From positions 1 through 34,435 of the forward strand of contig JBGTIZ010000434.1 in NCBI GenBank assembly GCA_041745395.1: a stretch of DNA of 34,435 bases, written 5' to 3'. The translations under genes and the position numbers were made by a program. Shown here in pieces: positions 16,535-24,756 of this stretch. The stretch is from Hadersleviella sp041745395 (GTDB taxonomy: Bacteria > Chloroflexota > Anaerolineae > Promineifilales > Promineifilaceae). The notes under the pieces are model-generated. The model was not told the DNA's origin. It searched no databases and saw only the letters and a program-made list of their open reading frames with translations. Within the stretch, counting starts at the first letter, position 1, and the number at the start of each line of letters is the position of its first letter.

Positions 16535-17335
16535 TTATGTCCCTGTCAGGCGGAGCAGGGTGGCTAAGTCCAGACCGAGGAGAGTCAACACGGCCGTGGT
16601 CAAGAGCAACAGCACGATCACCCAGCGCAATATATTTTGAAGCTGAAGACCAGCCAGCGCGTCAGGACTCTCTTTGAGCGTCGCCTCTGCCGCTAATAGC
16701 TCCTCGCCTAGCAGAGGAGACGGGGTATAAGCGACCGCAACCGCCATGCCTTCGGGGTCATCTGTGCCTAGCACCTGCGTGATGTCTTGGCGGGCATTGT
16801 TTTCGGCTAAATAAGCCATTTCGCGCCCCACACGGCCGAGGACAATCGCGCTACCAATTTCGGTGGGGTCAATCAGCACGGCCGTGCCCGTCGCATAAGC
16901 GATGGGGGCGGTGTGCGGCGCGACAAAAGCGACTTGCTCTGGTTCATAGTCAAGTCGCCGTCGGGCTTCGTAATTGGTTTGGAGCGCGTCTTGGGCGGGG
17001 GGGAGCAACGTGGCGTCGCCCACCGATAGGTCGGGTGGTGTGCCACTGCGCACGCTGGCTTCGATGAGGGTGTCGGCCGCATGTTGGGCGGCCACAGAGG
17101 TGGGGGCGTGTGCCCGCTCTAGCCCGCCACGGCCGAGGCTAAGGTGCAGGCGGCGGCCGCTTTCAACGGCGAGGCCAACTTGCTCTTGGAGTTGGGTGAA
17201 ACCAGGGCGGGGGAAAGCTTGCACGGCCGTGTTAGTCTCGTTGCCTGCCAACGCCCGGCGGCGCAACAAGAAGTAAGAGACCACAACAAAGGCGATGATG
17301 GCGGCTAGCAAGAATGAGTCAGGTGTAAGGCTCAT
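16535..17335 (-). CDS. Membrane-anchored protein with central alpha/beta domain (resembles DUF6754)
   Basis: The 266-aa protein has a TM helix at about residues 7-24, a soluble domain at about 40-225 and a TM helix at about 236-258. The soluble part has blocks LSLGRGGLERAHAPTSVAAQ, YATGTAVLIDPTEIGSAIVL and LLGEELLAAEATL, which recall the DUF6754 proteins of Chloroflexota and archaea; this assignment is from memory and unconfirmed. The phrase GEEL/GEL near its end also recalls the extracytoplasmic part of the 1528-aa protein (ALAGELDETA). Its ATG overlaps the stop of the 87-aa gene (ATGA). Confidence 0.78.
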   Translation of the reverse strand: MSLTPDSFLLAAIIAFVVVSYFLLRRRALAGNETNTAVQAFPRPGFTQLQEQVGLAVESGRRLHLSLGRGGLERAHAPTSVAAQHAADTLIEASVRSGTPPDLSVGDATLLPPAQDALQTNYEARRRLDYEPEQVAFVAPHTAPIAYATGTAVLIDPTEIGSAIVLGRVGREMAYLAENNARQDITQVLGTDDPEGMAVAVAYTPSPLLGEELLAAEATLKESPDALAGLQLQNILRWVIVLLLLTTAVLTLLGLDLATLLRLTGT

Positions 17336-17595
17336 TGGTTTGTTGTTTGTTCGTGTTGAGTAAGGTGTTGGACGAGCATCTCCACGGCCGTGGGGTCTTC
17401 CAATAGCAGGGCTAGGCGGCGGATGGTTTCTTGGTCAAACAGCAGACTGAGGGCGGGTTCCGCTACCCACAATGCTTGACCACCCAAAAAAGCCAGTGGC
17501 TGACCATTTTCAAGCAGAGCCGCCACGGTAGAACCCCAGCCATGTTGGCGAATAGTGGCCGCCACAGCTTGGACAAATGCGTCCGATTCGTTCAT
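17332..17595 (-). CDS. Small hypothetical protein, first gene of the cluster
   Basis: The 87-aa soluble, mostly helical protein has no cysteines and no recognised motif. The middle (FLGGQALWVAEPALSLLFDQETIRRLALLLEDP) is amphipathic and could be a small helical bundle. AGAGG lies before the ATG. A strong promoter candidate sits 40-70 bp upstream, which makes this the likely first gene of the 17595-to-7464 cluster. The 4-bp overlap with the next gene supports it being real. Confidence 0.72.
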   Translation of the reverse strand: MNESDAFVQAVAATIRQHGWGSTVAALLENGQPLAFLGGQALWVAEPALSLLFDQETIRRLALLLEDPTAVEMLVQHLTQHEQTTNQ

Positions 17596-17634
17596 TATTG
17601 CCTCTGGTAGGAGGTTTTAATATACATAAAGTTG

Positions 17635-17663
17635 AGTATAACACGTTTACAAAGGGGTGTAAA
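17635..17663 (-). promoter_or_regulatory. Sigma70-type promoter for the seven-gene cluster
   Basis: On the minus strand it reads TTTACA, 17-nt spacer, TATACT (5/6 at both boxes), followed by an AT-rich stretch and then the 87-aa gene. Confidence 0.7.
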
Positions 17664-17707
17664 GAATTGGGCGACGGTACGAAATGCGGTGAAAAGGCGG
17701 TATAATT

Positions 17708-17790
17708 TTGAGTGCCGAGCGATGAGCAACGAGTAACGAGTGCGCTGAAAAAAGGGACGAATTACAAATGACGAATGACGAAAAGAGCGG
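17708..17790. repeat. Degenerate short-period repeat (GAGCAACGAGTAACGAG / AATGACGAATGACGAA)
   Basis: Two runs of imperfect 7-8 bp units are visible: GAGCAAC-GAGTAAC-GAG and AATGACG-AATGACG-AA. They are non-coding. They resemble the heptameric short tandemly repeated sequences of cyanobacteria, and similar blocks recur in other gaps of this window. Confidence 0.5.
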
Positions 17791-17922
17791 ACTTTCTCGA
17801 GAGAATTCCGCGCCCTCTGCGCCCTTTGCGGTTAAACTTAACCCTTTTGCAGTAGACTCAGGAACGAGTGCGCCGACGGGCCACTGATTTGTTAGCGTAA
17901 ATGGTTGCCCGTCAGGTTTATG

Positions 17923-17982
17923 CCATCCACCCAACACACAAACAAACTACCCAACCCACAAACCCACAAACCAACCACACAA
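17923..17982 (+). promoter_or_regulatory. 60-nt G-free A/C-rich leader before the helicase-associated gene
   Basis: There are sixty consecutive bases without a single G, made of imperfect CCCACAAA/CCAACCACA units. GAGG and the ATG follow. Such a leader would be unstructured and could raise translation, or it may be another degenerate short repeat. Confidence 0.5.
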
Positions 17983-17991
17983 GAGGCCCTT

Positions 17992-19827
17992 ATGCGTACC
18001 TTTGAACAAGCCCTACCAGACCATGAACTCATTGTGTTGCGGGTGATTGGCGAATGGTGGGAGTTGAATTTGACCGGGGATGATAAGGCGGCCTGTGTGG
18101 CTAAATTGGCGAAGCATCTGGTTGAGCTTGATTTGGCGCAGGAGCTGCTTTTTTTACCGCCCGAGGAAGCAGTCGCGGTGCGCTATTTGGTGACCAACCA
18201 CGGCCGTGTGCCTGTCGCTACCTTTACCCGCCAGCATGGGGAAGTGCGCCTGATGGGGCCAGCCGCCCTCGCCCGCGAAGAGCCGTGGTATGACCCCGCC
18301 AACGCCGCCGAAGCTCTCTGGTATCGCGGTTTTTTGTTCCGTGGTTTCGATGACACGGACGACGGCCCCATTGAATTTTATTACCTGCCCACCGAGCTAC
18401 AGGCGCAACTGAGTGCTCAGGCAGACGCCTCTGGGTCAGAAGCCGATTTTTACCAAGGCGAGCCTGAGTCTGACTATACCAGCGCCGATGGGGACGAGAG
18501 CTTGCTTCAAGAACTGCTTGAGACGAATTTGTTGAGCCGTGGCCTGCCCACGACCAACAAAAAAAAGGACGCGCCGCCCGCACCGTCTGCACCAGCTCCG
18601 CCCCCTACGCCGCCTACGCGAGTGTTGCGCGAACGGAGCCACTATGCGGCGCTCACGGCCGTGGAACCGCCTGCCCAATGGGTGACCGCGCCCGTGGATG
18701 CGGTGGACGACATGGCGACGATGCTGGCGATGGCGCAAATGGGGCAGTTACACGAAGGGCAAGGGGTGAGGCTTCAACCTTATTTATACAATGGCAACCT
18801 AGCCCGGCTGGGTTTGCTGACCACGATGGCTTTGGAAATGGGCTTGCTCAAGCAGGTGGGGGAGAGCTATCGGCCTAGCCGAGCGGCTCTGCCGTGGCTC
18901 AAAGAGGGGCGAGAGAAGCAGTTACGCGCTCTGGCTGAGGCGTGGAGCAAAACGGCGTGGAACGAATTGCGCCATCTGCCGGAGCTTATTTGCGAAGGGA
19001 GCGGCTGGTCTAATGACCCGCTGGCCGCCCGCACGGCCGTGTTAGACGCGCTCACCCTGACCGAAGAATGGTTCGCTATGGCGGACTTGGTCGCCTTCAT
19101 TAAAAAAGAGACCCCCGATTTTCAGCGGCCACACGGTAATTATGATGTGTGGTACATTCGTGACCGCGCCACAGGAGCCTATGTCACTGGCTTTGAAAAT
19201 TGGGATTTGGTTGAAGGGCGGCTCCTGCCCTTTTTGCTTCTGGCCCCGATGCAGTGGCTGGGACTAGTGGAAACGGCCGATAAGAGTGAAACATATCGGC
19301 TGACGACGCGGGCGGTGGCGTGGCTTCATGACACGGCCGTGGACGAAAACGACCTCTCCATTCCTCTCGTGGTGCGCCCCGAGGGGACTCTGCTCGTGCC
19401 GTTTAACGCCAACCGCTACCAGCGCTTTCAGGCCGCCCGCATCGGCCAGCCGCTCCCTGTCGAAAAAGGACAGCCGTTTGAATATCGAATTACCCCCCAC
19501 TCTTTGCAACTAGCCCAAGAGCAAAAAATCGCCTCTGACCGCGTACTCGCCTTTCTCGAACAAGCCAGCGGGCGACCGCTCCCCGCTAGCACCAAACGGG
19601 GCATCGAACGCTGGGCAGAAAAGGGCACGGAAGGGCGTTTGGAGCAGGTCGTAGTTTTGCGCGTGGCGGATGAATCTATTTTGGAGACGCTTCGCAAACA
19701 TCCCAAAACACGGCCGTTTCTCGGCGAGAGTTTGGGCGACTTGGCGGCCGTCGTCCAAGCCGAACAGTGGCCTGAGCTATGCGCCGCCGCCGCTCAGCTT
19801 GGCCTCTTGCTCGATGGTGTGCTGTGA
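17992..19827 (+). CDS. Helicase-associated (XPB/Ssl2 N-terminal-like) domain protein without a helicase motor
   Basis: The 611-aa cytosolic protein has an N-terminal region of winged-helix-like segments (1-190), a Pro/Ala linker (about 196-220), a middle helical region and a C-terminal domain (about 445-611). That last domain follows the Helicase_C_3/XPB-Ssl2 N-terminal pattern: VVRPEGTLLVPFN, then FEYRITPHSLQLA, VLAFLEQASGRPLP, GIERWAEKG and VVVLRVADESILETL. No Walker A, DEAH or other helicase motif is present. The start chosen is the ATG after AAGAGGCCCTT; an in-frame TTG 87 bp earlier lacks a ribosome site and lies across the low-complexity leader. The DUF1905 gene follows 7 bp later, so the two are likely cotranscribed. 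Role unknown; DNA binding is plausible. Confidence 0.82.
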   Translation: MRTFEQALPDHELIVLRVIGEWWELNLTGDDKAACVAKLAKHLVELDLAQELLFLPPEEAVAVRYLVTNHGRVPVATFTRQHGEVRLMGPAALAREEPWYDPANAAEALWYRGFLFRGFDDTDDGPIEFYYLPTELQAQLSAQADASGSEADFYQGEPESDYTSADGDESLLQELLETNLLSRGLPTTNKKKDAPPAPSAPAPPPTPPTRVLRERSHYAALTAVEPPAQWVTAPVDAVDDMATMLAMAQMGQLHEGQGVRLQPYLYNGNLARLGLLTTMALEMGLLKQVGESYRPSRAALPWLKEGREKQLRALAEAWSKTAWNELRHLPELICEGSGWSNDPLAARTAVLDALTLTEEWFAMADLVAFIKKETPDFQRPHGNYDVWYIRDRATGAYVTGFENWDLVEGRLLPFLLLAPMQWLGLVETADKSETYRLTTRAVAWLHDTAVDENDLSIPLVVRPEGTLLVPFNANRYQRFQAARIGQPLPVEKGQPFEYRITPHSLQLAQEQKIASDRVLAFLEQASGRPLPASTKRGIERWAEKGTEGRLEQVVVLRVADESILETLRKHPKTRPFLGESLGDLAAVVQAEQWPELCAAAAQLGLLLDGVL

Positions 19828-19834
19828 TAAGCAC

Positions 19835-20119
19835 ATGAATATTCAGTTCAGTAACAAAATTTGGTATTGGAAAGGCCCTGCGCCATTTTATTTTGTGACC
19901 GTACCCGCCGCACAGAGCCACAACCTGAAAACGATTGCTGGAGCCGTGACATATGGCTGGGGCATGGTTCCCGTCACGGTTCAGATTGGTGTAACTGTAT
20001 GGAAAACGTCCCTGTTTCCGAAAGATGGCGGCTATATCGTGCCGCTCAAAGATAGCGTCCGCAAAGCAGAGGGCCTGAGCGAAGCGGACACCGTCACGAT
20101 TCGCCTCACCGTTCGTTGA
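19835..20119 (+). CDS. DUF1905 family protein
   Basis: The 94-aa protein covers the whole DUF1905 domain: WYWKGPAPFYFVTVP near the start, TYGWGMVPVTVQIGVTVWKTSLFPKDGGY in the middle and PLKDSVRKAEGL near the end. DUF1905 is a small beta-barrel family, often fused to or near YdeI-like proteins; its function is not known. The ATG is 7 bp after the previous stop with only a weak ribosome site, so translation may be coupled. A longer reading starting earlier in this frame would overlap the upstream gene and is not supported. Confidence 0.88.
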   Translation: MNIQFSNKIWYWKGPAPFYFVTVPAAQSHNLKTIAGAVTYGWGMVPVTVQIGVTVWKTSLFPKDGGYIVPLKDSVRKAEGLSEADTVTIRLTVR

Positions 20120-20159
20120 TATTGATATTGTTGATGATAGCCAACAGGCATGAGAACCT

Positions 20160-20951
20160 ATGCTCCCCGAAGAAAAACTAAACATTGATACGCCTGAAAA
20201 CGTGCGTTTTGCTTACGAAATTGCGGGCATTGGCTCCCGCTTCATGGCCGCCTTGGTGGATACAACCCTTATTGTGTTGTTGCAACTCGCTGTGTTTGTG
20301 CCCCTGCTCCTGTTTACTCGTATCCTAGACGAAAGTGGCTGGAGTGCCCTGTTCGGCGTGGCGTTGTTCATTTCGTTTGTGATGTTGTGGGGATACTACA
20401 TTTTTTTTGAGGCATTCTGGAACGGCCAAACGCCGGGCAAACGGTGGGTTGGCCTGCGCGTATTGCAACTGTCAGGCTTGCCGATGACCTTTAGCGAGGT
20501 GGTGATTCGCAATTTGGTGCGGATTGTGGACTTTTTGCCGGTGGCGTATGGCGTGGGGCTGATTGTTATGTTTTTTCAGCGGCAGTCACGGCGGCTGGGG
20601 GATTTGGCGGCAGGGACGGTGGTGGTGTTTGACCGGACGGCCTTGACGTTGGCGGAGTTGGGTAGTAACACGGCCGTGTCCCTCTCCCCCGCCTCAGACC
20701 AGTACACCCTCACCTTCCCCGAAATCAGCCAGTGGCCCCTCGAACGCCTGCTCGAGACAGACCTGGCCACCGTCGAATCCTACCTGCGCCGCGCCGACGG
20801 TCTACCGCGCAACCGCCAGCAAATCGCCCAGCAAATGCTCGACATGCTCTTCGCTCGCCTAGACAACGAAACCGAGCCGCCCCGCCTCGCCTCGCTTGAG
20901 GAAGGGGAAATGCTGTTGCGGGAAATGGTACTAATAGCGCGGAGTAGGTGA
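20160..20951 (+). CDS. RDD family membrane protein
   Basis: The 263-aa protein has the RDD domain in residues about 18-155. The block IGSRFMAALVDTTLI carries the R and D of the first helix, and two more helices precede NGQTPGKRWVGLRVL. The D near VDFLPVAYGVGLI follows, then RQSRRLGDLAAGTVVV. The C-terminal 100 residues are soluble and helical (LERLLETDLATVESYLRRAD..RQQIAQQMLDML). In related genomes RDD genes often sit beside SpoIIM-like membrane proteins; none is here. The ribosome site is weak (GAGAA). Confidence 0.9.
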   Translation: MLPEEKLNIDTPENVRFAYEIAGIGSRFMAALVDTTLIVLLQLAVFVPLLLFTRILDESGWSALFGVALFISFVMLWGYYIFFEAFWNGQTPGKRWVGLRVLQLSGLPMTFSEVVIRNLVRIVDFLPVAYGVGLIVMFFQRQSRRLGDLAAGTVVVFDRTALTLAELGSNTAVSLSPASDQYTLTFPEISQWPLERLLETDLATVESYLRRADGLPRNRQQIAQQMLDMLFARLDNETEPPRLASLEEGEMLLREMVLIARSR

Positions 20952-20996
20952 GACGATCAATCAGTAGACTGCCGCGCAATGTGAGCATTGTCATTT

Positions 20997-21085
20997 TTAA
21001 TCGATTACATACATGTGGCATATATGACATTTGAAACTGTGTAAGACCTGCCAAAACCATTATTATTGCCAATGTAATCAATTAA
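20997..21085. repeat. Long inverted repeat upstream of the small membrane-protein gene
   Basis: TTAATCGATTACAT (20997-21010) pairs with ATGTAATCAATTAA (21072-21085), with one mismatch in 14 bp and 61 bp between. The whole span is AT-rich compared with its neighbours. No target duplication is visible. It could be an operator pair, a folded leader or a decayed element. Confidence 0.55.
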
Positions 21086-21128
21086 CCTTGACTTCCCCAA
21101 GTCACACCCACATCTAGGAGAAAACATA

Positions 21129-21695
21129 ATGAACAACGTAAGACTTTTCCCAAAAATAGTTATTACTATCGGCGTTATTTTTGCCATAGTTGGTTTATTT
21201 ACTGTCGGAGCTGGCATCTACATTAACTCATTCGTCGGTGACCAGTTAGCCGCCCAAAATATCACCACACCCAGTGATGCTTCCATTCCAGATACCCAAG
21301 TAAACAGCATCCCCACTGCGCTCAGCATGGCTGAGATTATTCAGGTACATGCCAACACCAGTTCCGGTGGCCTCAGCTATGCCCAGATGGGACGGTTTGC
21401 CGTGGAAAGTGGCGACCCCGCTGGTACCAATAGCGCAGACGCGGCGTTGATGGACGCCAACGGTAAGCCCGTTCCGAACGGAGCTAGAAATACGCAATTG
21501 ACGGCGGCTGGTTTGGTCACGTCACTCAGCTTATCCGCTATGGCCATTGGTATGTCATACGGTGTCATGGCTCTTGGACTCGGCTTTGCCCTCCTCGGGA
21601 TTGTGATAGCGGGTCTCGGCTACGCCCTGCTCGGGTTAATCACCCCTGAAGTCGCCCGACGGTTTGGCATCGAGCCTGTCGCCACATCTAGATAA
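21129..21695 (+). CDS. Small membrane protein with one N-terminal and two C-terminal TM helices
   Basis: The 188-aa protein has a TM helix at about residues 9-30, an extracytoplasmic segment of about 100 residues rich in Ala/Thr/Ser, and two glycine-rich helices at about 127-170. The C-terminal tail is short. It recalls small actinobacterial proteins often auto-labelled 'aromatic ring-opening dioxygenase LigA', but nothing here supports that enzyme activity. AGGAGA precedes the ATG, and a strong terminator follows. The gene has no copy of the CACGGCCGTG palindrome and its upstream DNA is AT-rich, which may hint at separate acquisition. Confidence 0.82.
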   Translation: MNNVRLFPKIVITIGVIFAIVGLFTVGAGIYINSFVGDQLAAQNITTPSDASIPDTQVNSIPTALSMAEIIQVHANTSSGGLSYAQMGRFAVESGDPAGTNSADAALMDANGKPVPNGARNTQLTAAGLVTSLSLSAMAIGMSYGVMALGLGFALLGIVIAGLGYALLGLITPEVARRFGIEPVATSR

Positions 21696-21769
21696 AGAAC
21701 CCTCCGCAAGAGGCAAAAGACCAACTTTTCAGCAGAAACTTGCCGCTAGACAAGTAAAACAAGTAACTC

Positions 21770-21806
21770 AAAAGGACGACCCTGCACAGCAGAGGTCGTC
21801 CTTTTT
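21770..21806 (+). terminator. Strong rho-independent terminator
   Basis: A 12-bp stem AAAAGGACGACC/GGTCGTCCTTTT with a 12-nt loop is followed by further T. The A-tract on the left makes it potentially bidirectional, but both flanking genes point right. Confidence 0.9.
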
Positions 21807-21895
21807 GGCGTAAAATAGTCAAGTGAGGTCATGTCAACGAAACAAAGTGCCGTATTGTGCCCTTTTGCAATTTGCGGCTTGCTCGCCTGCAACCT

Positions 21896-21925
21896 TTGAC
21901 AACCCCTCGCGTATTGTGCGATGAT
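21896..21925 (+). promoter_or_regulatory. Candidate promoter of the dynamin-like gene
   Basis: TTGACA (21896-21901), 18-nt spacer, GATGAT (4/6). The -10 box overlaps an in-frame ATG at 21921, which argues for translation starting at 21996. The direct repeat CGTATTGTGC (second copy 21910-21919) lies in the spacer and could bind a regulator. Confidence 0.45.
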
Positions 21926-21995
21926 AAAAACCAGTGCAAAAGCATACATTCTCAACCAGCCCAACAAGCCCAATAACTCAGGAAGGAATCTATCA

Positions 21996-24680
21996 ATGAG
22001 CGAAGCATATACCGAACTACGCGCTGAATTAAATGATTTACCCCACATCAGCCCCGCCCAAGTGGAGCAGTGGGTCAACCTGCAAGAAACGATTGACAAA
22101 AGCCGCGACTACCTCGTCTTGGCCGTGCCCGAAGCGCAGGCCAGCGTCGAGCAAGCACAACGCATTTTGGAACAACGCACCTACACACTCGTCTTTTTTG
22201 GCGGCACGGGTGTGGGTAAAAGCACGCTGATTAACGCACTTCTGGGGCGTAATTTGTTGCCGACGGGGGCTGTCACGGCCGTGACAGGCACCATCGTCTA
22301 CATCGAACAAGCCGAAGAAGGGGCACACGAAACCCTCACCCTCGAATATTGGCCCAAAGAAGAGTTTGCCAGCAGAGTCAAGCGGCTCTGCGAGCTGGCC
22401 GAACTGCCCCCCTTCGACATTATTGACAACGGCGAGCGGGAGCAAGCCCGCTTCGAGATTGAAAGCATCCTCGAATCCAATCGGGAATCGGCCAAAACGG
22501 GACGGGACGAATACCTCGAGATTTTACTCGACTGTATCGCCTCTTACGAGGCGAATAAAGAGCTATACAAAATAGACGCCCCCCCGCCGCAGGTCTTTGA
22601 AATCGATAACAGCGATGCCCTGACCCACCTGCGGGAAGATGGCTTCAAAGGCACGGGCAAACGACAAATTCGCCTGTTGCGCTCCGCGACTTTCCGCGTG
22701 CATCCTGTCAAAAAAGAAGGCGTGCCCAACTTGTTCATGAACGGCTACTTGCGCATTGTGGACGTGCCCGGCTTGGGCGCGGGAATGCGTTTGCATGAGG
22801 AAATCACCCTCGAAGAGATGAAGAAACAGGACGCCATGATTGTGCTGGTCAGCGACGCGGGTCGCCAGCGCGTGGACGAAATGAAATCTCTCTCGGCCGT
22901 GCATTGGGTCAAAGAAAATCGGCTGTTTGGCCTGCGGGGCAGTGACCTCGACGAAGCGTCAGCCAAAATTTTTATGGTTATCAACGGCGCAAACATACGT
23001 CAAGCGTATGATCGCCTGATGTCGGGCGCGGAAGGGGCTGAATTAGAAGTAAAAGAAGTCACGCGCCATCTCGCGCCCAATTATTGGCAGAGATACAGCG
23101 AACGGGGCAACGGTCGCCCTTACTTCTTTGTTATGCCGCCCGTCGCCCTTTATCTACAAGACCCCGAAAATTCGCCGCACGAATTTGAAAGCGAAACGGA
23201 GCGCATCATGAAGGCGTTTCGGGATAAATTGGGGGGCGTTGACCCCGAAACAAACCCGTTGGAAGATGACGAAGCGCGGGCGCAGTTAATGGCTTTGAGC
23301 GAAGTGCCTCAGCTACGTGCCGAATTGGTCAAATTTATCCAAAATGAGCGGGTGCGCGGTCAGTTGCGCGAAGCTTCGACGCGGGTGCGGCTGGCGATTG
23401 GCGGTTTGCGTCGCCATTATGAAAGTGAATTGTCCCAGCGGGGCGTTTATCCGCCGTTTGATACAAGCTGGGAAAGTTTGCAACAGCGGCGGTACGAGAA
23501 TTTGCTGAACCGTTTGCAAAAAGAATTGCCCCGCGCCTTCCATGCCGCGCTGGTGGATATGAGCCAGCGCACCAACAGCGACAGCCGTTTCCGCAGTTTG
23601 CTCGCGCCCAGTCTGAATAGCGTCAAGAATATGGTTGAGGATAGCATCACGCGAGAAATCGAAACGCTATTGGACAGCTACGGCACGGAGTATTGGGATG
23701 ACCGTGATGTGACCTATGACAACCTGATTTGGGGCACGAGCGGCATTGAGTTGCCGATTAAGCGCATTTTGTATCAGGTGGAGTTGGAGATGCAACAGGC
23801 GGTGTCGCAGTTTATGCCCAGTATTGCGGATGTGGTGGCGAATGAGCTACAGCGCACGCTGGAGGAGCATGAGGTTGCGGGTCGTTTGGTGCGGGCGGAG
23901 TATGGTCAGGGGTATACGTATACGCTGGCTTCTCGACCGGGCGAGGCGTTGGATGTGTCCACGGCAGTGGACGAACTCCTCAAACAAGTCGAAGACAACT
24001 TCCGCCAAGTGTGCCGTCACGCCACCATGTACGAACTGGTCAAACCGGGCCGTTCCGTCCACCAGCAGTTAGAAGCGAGTGACGAGATGGCTCTGGCCTC
24101 CAACGAGCGCATTCTGGATCTCGCCCTTGACGGTCGTGACCAAGTTGCCCGCGAAAGGGCGGCTATGAACAACAACGCCGCCACTCGTGCCGCGCAGTCA
24201 GCTTCCGCATCCGTGACGGAAACGGAAGATGACGGGTTTGTGATTAACATTTTGGACGAAGGCGCGGCGGCCGCCGCTGGTAGCGGTGGGGACGACATCT
24301 CGATTAGCTTCCCTATGGATGACCCCAACGCGGTGGCTGTGCCGGGCTACGAAGTGGAGCTGGAGCAGAGCTACGCCGACAAATTGGACACGGTGGCTGA
24401 GAAAACCAACAAAATCTTTGGCCGCATTGTGGATGATTTGTTCAGCGACCAAGAGTTGCTTCCCCGCCTGCGCCGTCTCTTCTGGATGGAAGCGACCCGC
24501 GCCGAGCAGGAGTTTAACAACCAAATCATCAAGCCGATGTTGCGTAATCATGACCGCAATCTGTATAGTGAAGAGCTACAGGCGGCGATGGCGATTGATT
24601 TGGAGTCAGTCTCGGACATTGAAGGAATGATGCGCATTTGGGAAGGGTTGCATGAGTTGGAGAGTGAGCTACTGGTTTAG
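21996..24680 (+). CDS. Dynamin-like GTPase (bacterial dynamin-like protein)
   Basis: The 894-aa protein has a dynamin-type GTPase domain. G1 is FFGGTGVGKST (residues 67-77), switch threonines are in TGAVTAVTGT, and G3 is DVPGLGAG (256-263). A weak G4-like INGAN (329-333) stands where T/NKxD is normal. An insertion of about 100 residues, rich in charged helix, lies between G2 and G3. Helical stalk-like segments follow to the C-terminus, with a low-complexity Ala/Gly patch near residue 755. No TM helix is obvious. Bacterial dynamins remodel membranes during stress or division. The start is the ATG after GGAAGGA; an earlier in-frame ATG at 21921 lies in the promoter. The gene avoids the palindrome except for one copy right after G1. 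Confidence 0.88.
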   Translation: MSEAYTELRAELNDLPHISPAQVEQWVNLQETIDKSRDYLVLAVPEAQASVEQAQRILEQRTYTLVFFGGTGVGKSTLINALLGRNLLPTGAVTAVTGTIVYIEQAEEGAHETLTLEYWPKEEFASRVKRLCELAELPPFDIIDNGEREQARFEIESILESNRESAKTGRDEYLEILLDCIASYEANKELYKIDAPPPQVFEIDNSDALTHLREDGFKGTGKRQIRLLRSATFRVHPVKKEGVPNLFMNGYLRIVDVPGLGAGMRLHEEITLEEMKKQDAMIVLVSDAGRQRVDEMKSLSAVHWVKENRLFGLRGSDLDEASAKIFMVINGANIRQAYDRLMSGAEGAELEVKEVTRHLAPNYWQRYSERGNGRPYFFVMPPVALYLQDPENSPHEFESETERIMKAFRDKLGGVDPETNPLEDDEARAQLMALSEVPQLRAELVKFIQNERVRGQLREASTRVRLAIGGLRRHYESELSQRGVYPPFDTSWESLQQRRYENLLNRLQKELPRAFHAALVDMSQRTNSDSRFRSLLAPSLNSVKNMVEDSITREIETLLDSYGTEYWDDRDVTYDNLIWGTSGIELPIKRILYQVELEMQQAVSQFMPSIADVVANELQRTLEEHEVAGRLVRAEYGQGYTYTLASRPGEALDVSTAVDELLKQVEDNFRQVCRHATMYELVKPGRSVHQQLEASDEMALASNERILDLALDGRDQVARERAAMNNNAATRAAQSASASVTETEDDGFVINILDEGAAAAAGSGGDDISISFPMDDPNAVAVPGYEVELEQSYADKLDTVAEKTNKIFGRIVDDLFSDQELLPRLRRLFWMEATRAEQEFNNQIIKPMLRNHDRNLYSEELQAAMAIDLESVSDIEGMMRIWEGLHELESELLV

Positions 24681-24689
24681 CCAAGAGTC

Positions 24690-24747
24690 AGAAGTTCAAC
24701 TTTTCTTTGCTGTGCTAAGCCATCTGGTTCCTAAAAGTTGAACTTCT
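24690..24747 (+). terminator. Long-stem hairpin after the dynamin-like gene
   Basis: AGAAGTTCAACTTTT (24690-24704) pairs perfectly over 15 bp with 24733-24747, with a 28-nt loop. It begins 10 bp after the stop codon. No long T-run follows directly, so it may be a transcript-end stabiliser rather than a standard terminator. Confidence 0.5.
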
Positions 24748-24756
24748 TGTCGTTGA

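Larger units (their letters stand above)
17596..17991. other. Divergent intergenic region
   Basis: It contains the leftward promoter at 17635-17663, a degenerate GACGAAT/GAACGAGT repeat block (about 17708-17790), and a TTCTCGAGAGAA palindrome with CCCTCTGCGCCCTTTGCGG words (about 17790-17835). A G-free leader (17923-17982) comes before the rightward gene. There is no gene. Confidence 0.65.
21696..21995. other. Intergenic region with terminator and dynamin-gene promoter
   Basis: It holds the terminator at 21770-21806, two direct copies of CGTATTGTGC (21851-21860 and 21910-21919), and a promoter candidate overlapping the second copy. No gene is visible. Confidence 0.65.

Noticed and set aside
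19670..20119. Longer reading of the DUF1905 gene beginning inside the upstream gene
   Set aside because: Homology begins at the ATG at 19835. The extra N-terminus is out-of-frame translation of the helicase-associated gene.
21129..21695. Aromatic ring-opening dioxygenase
   Set aside because: Similar proteins often carry this label, but this one is a small three-TM protein with no metal-binding or catalytic motif.
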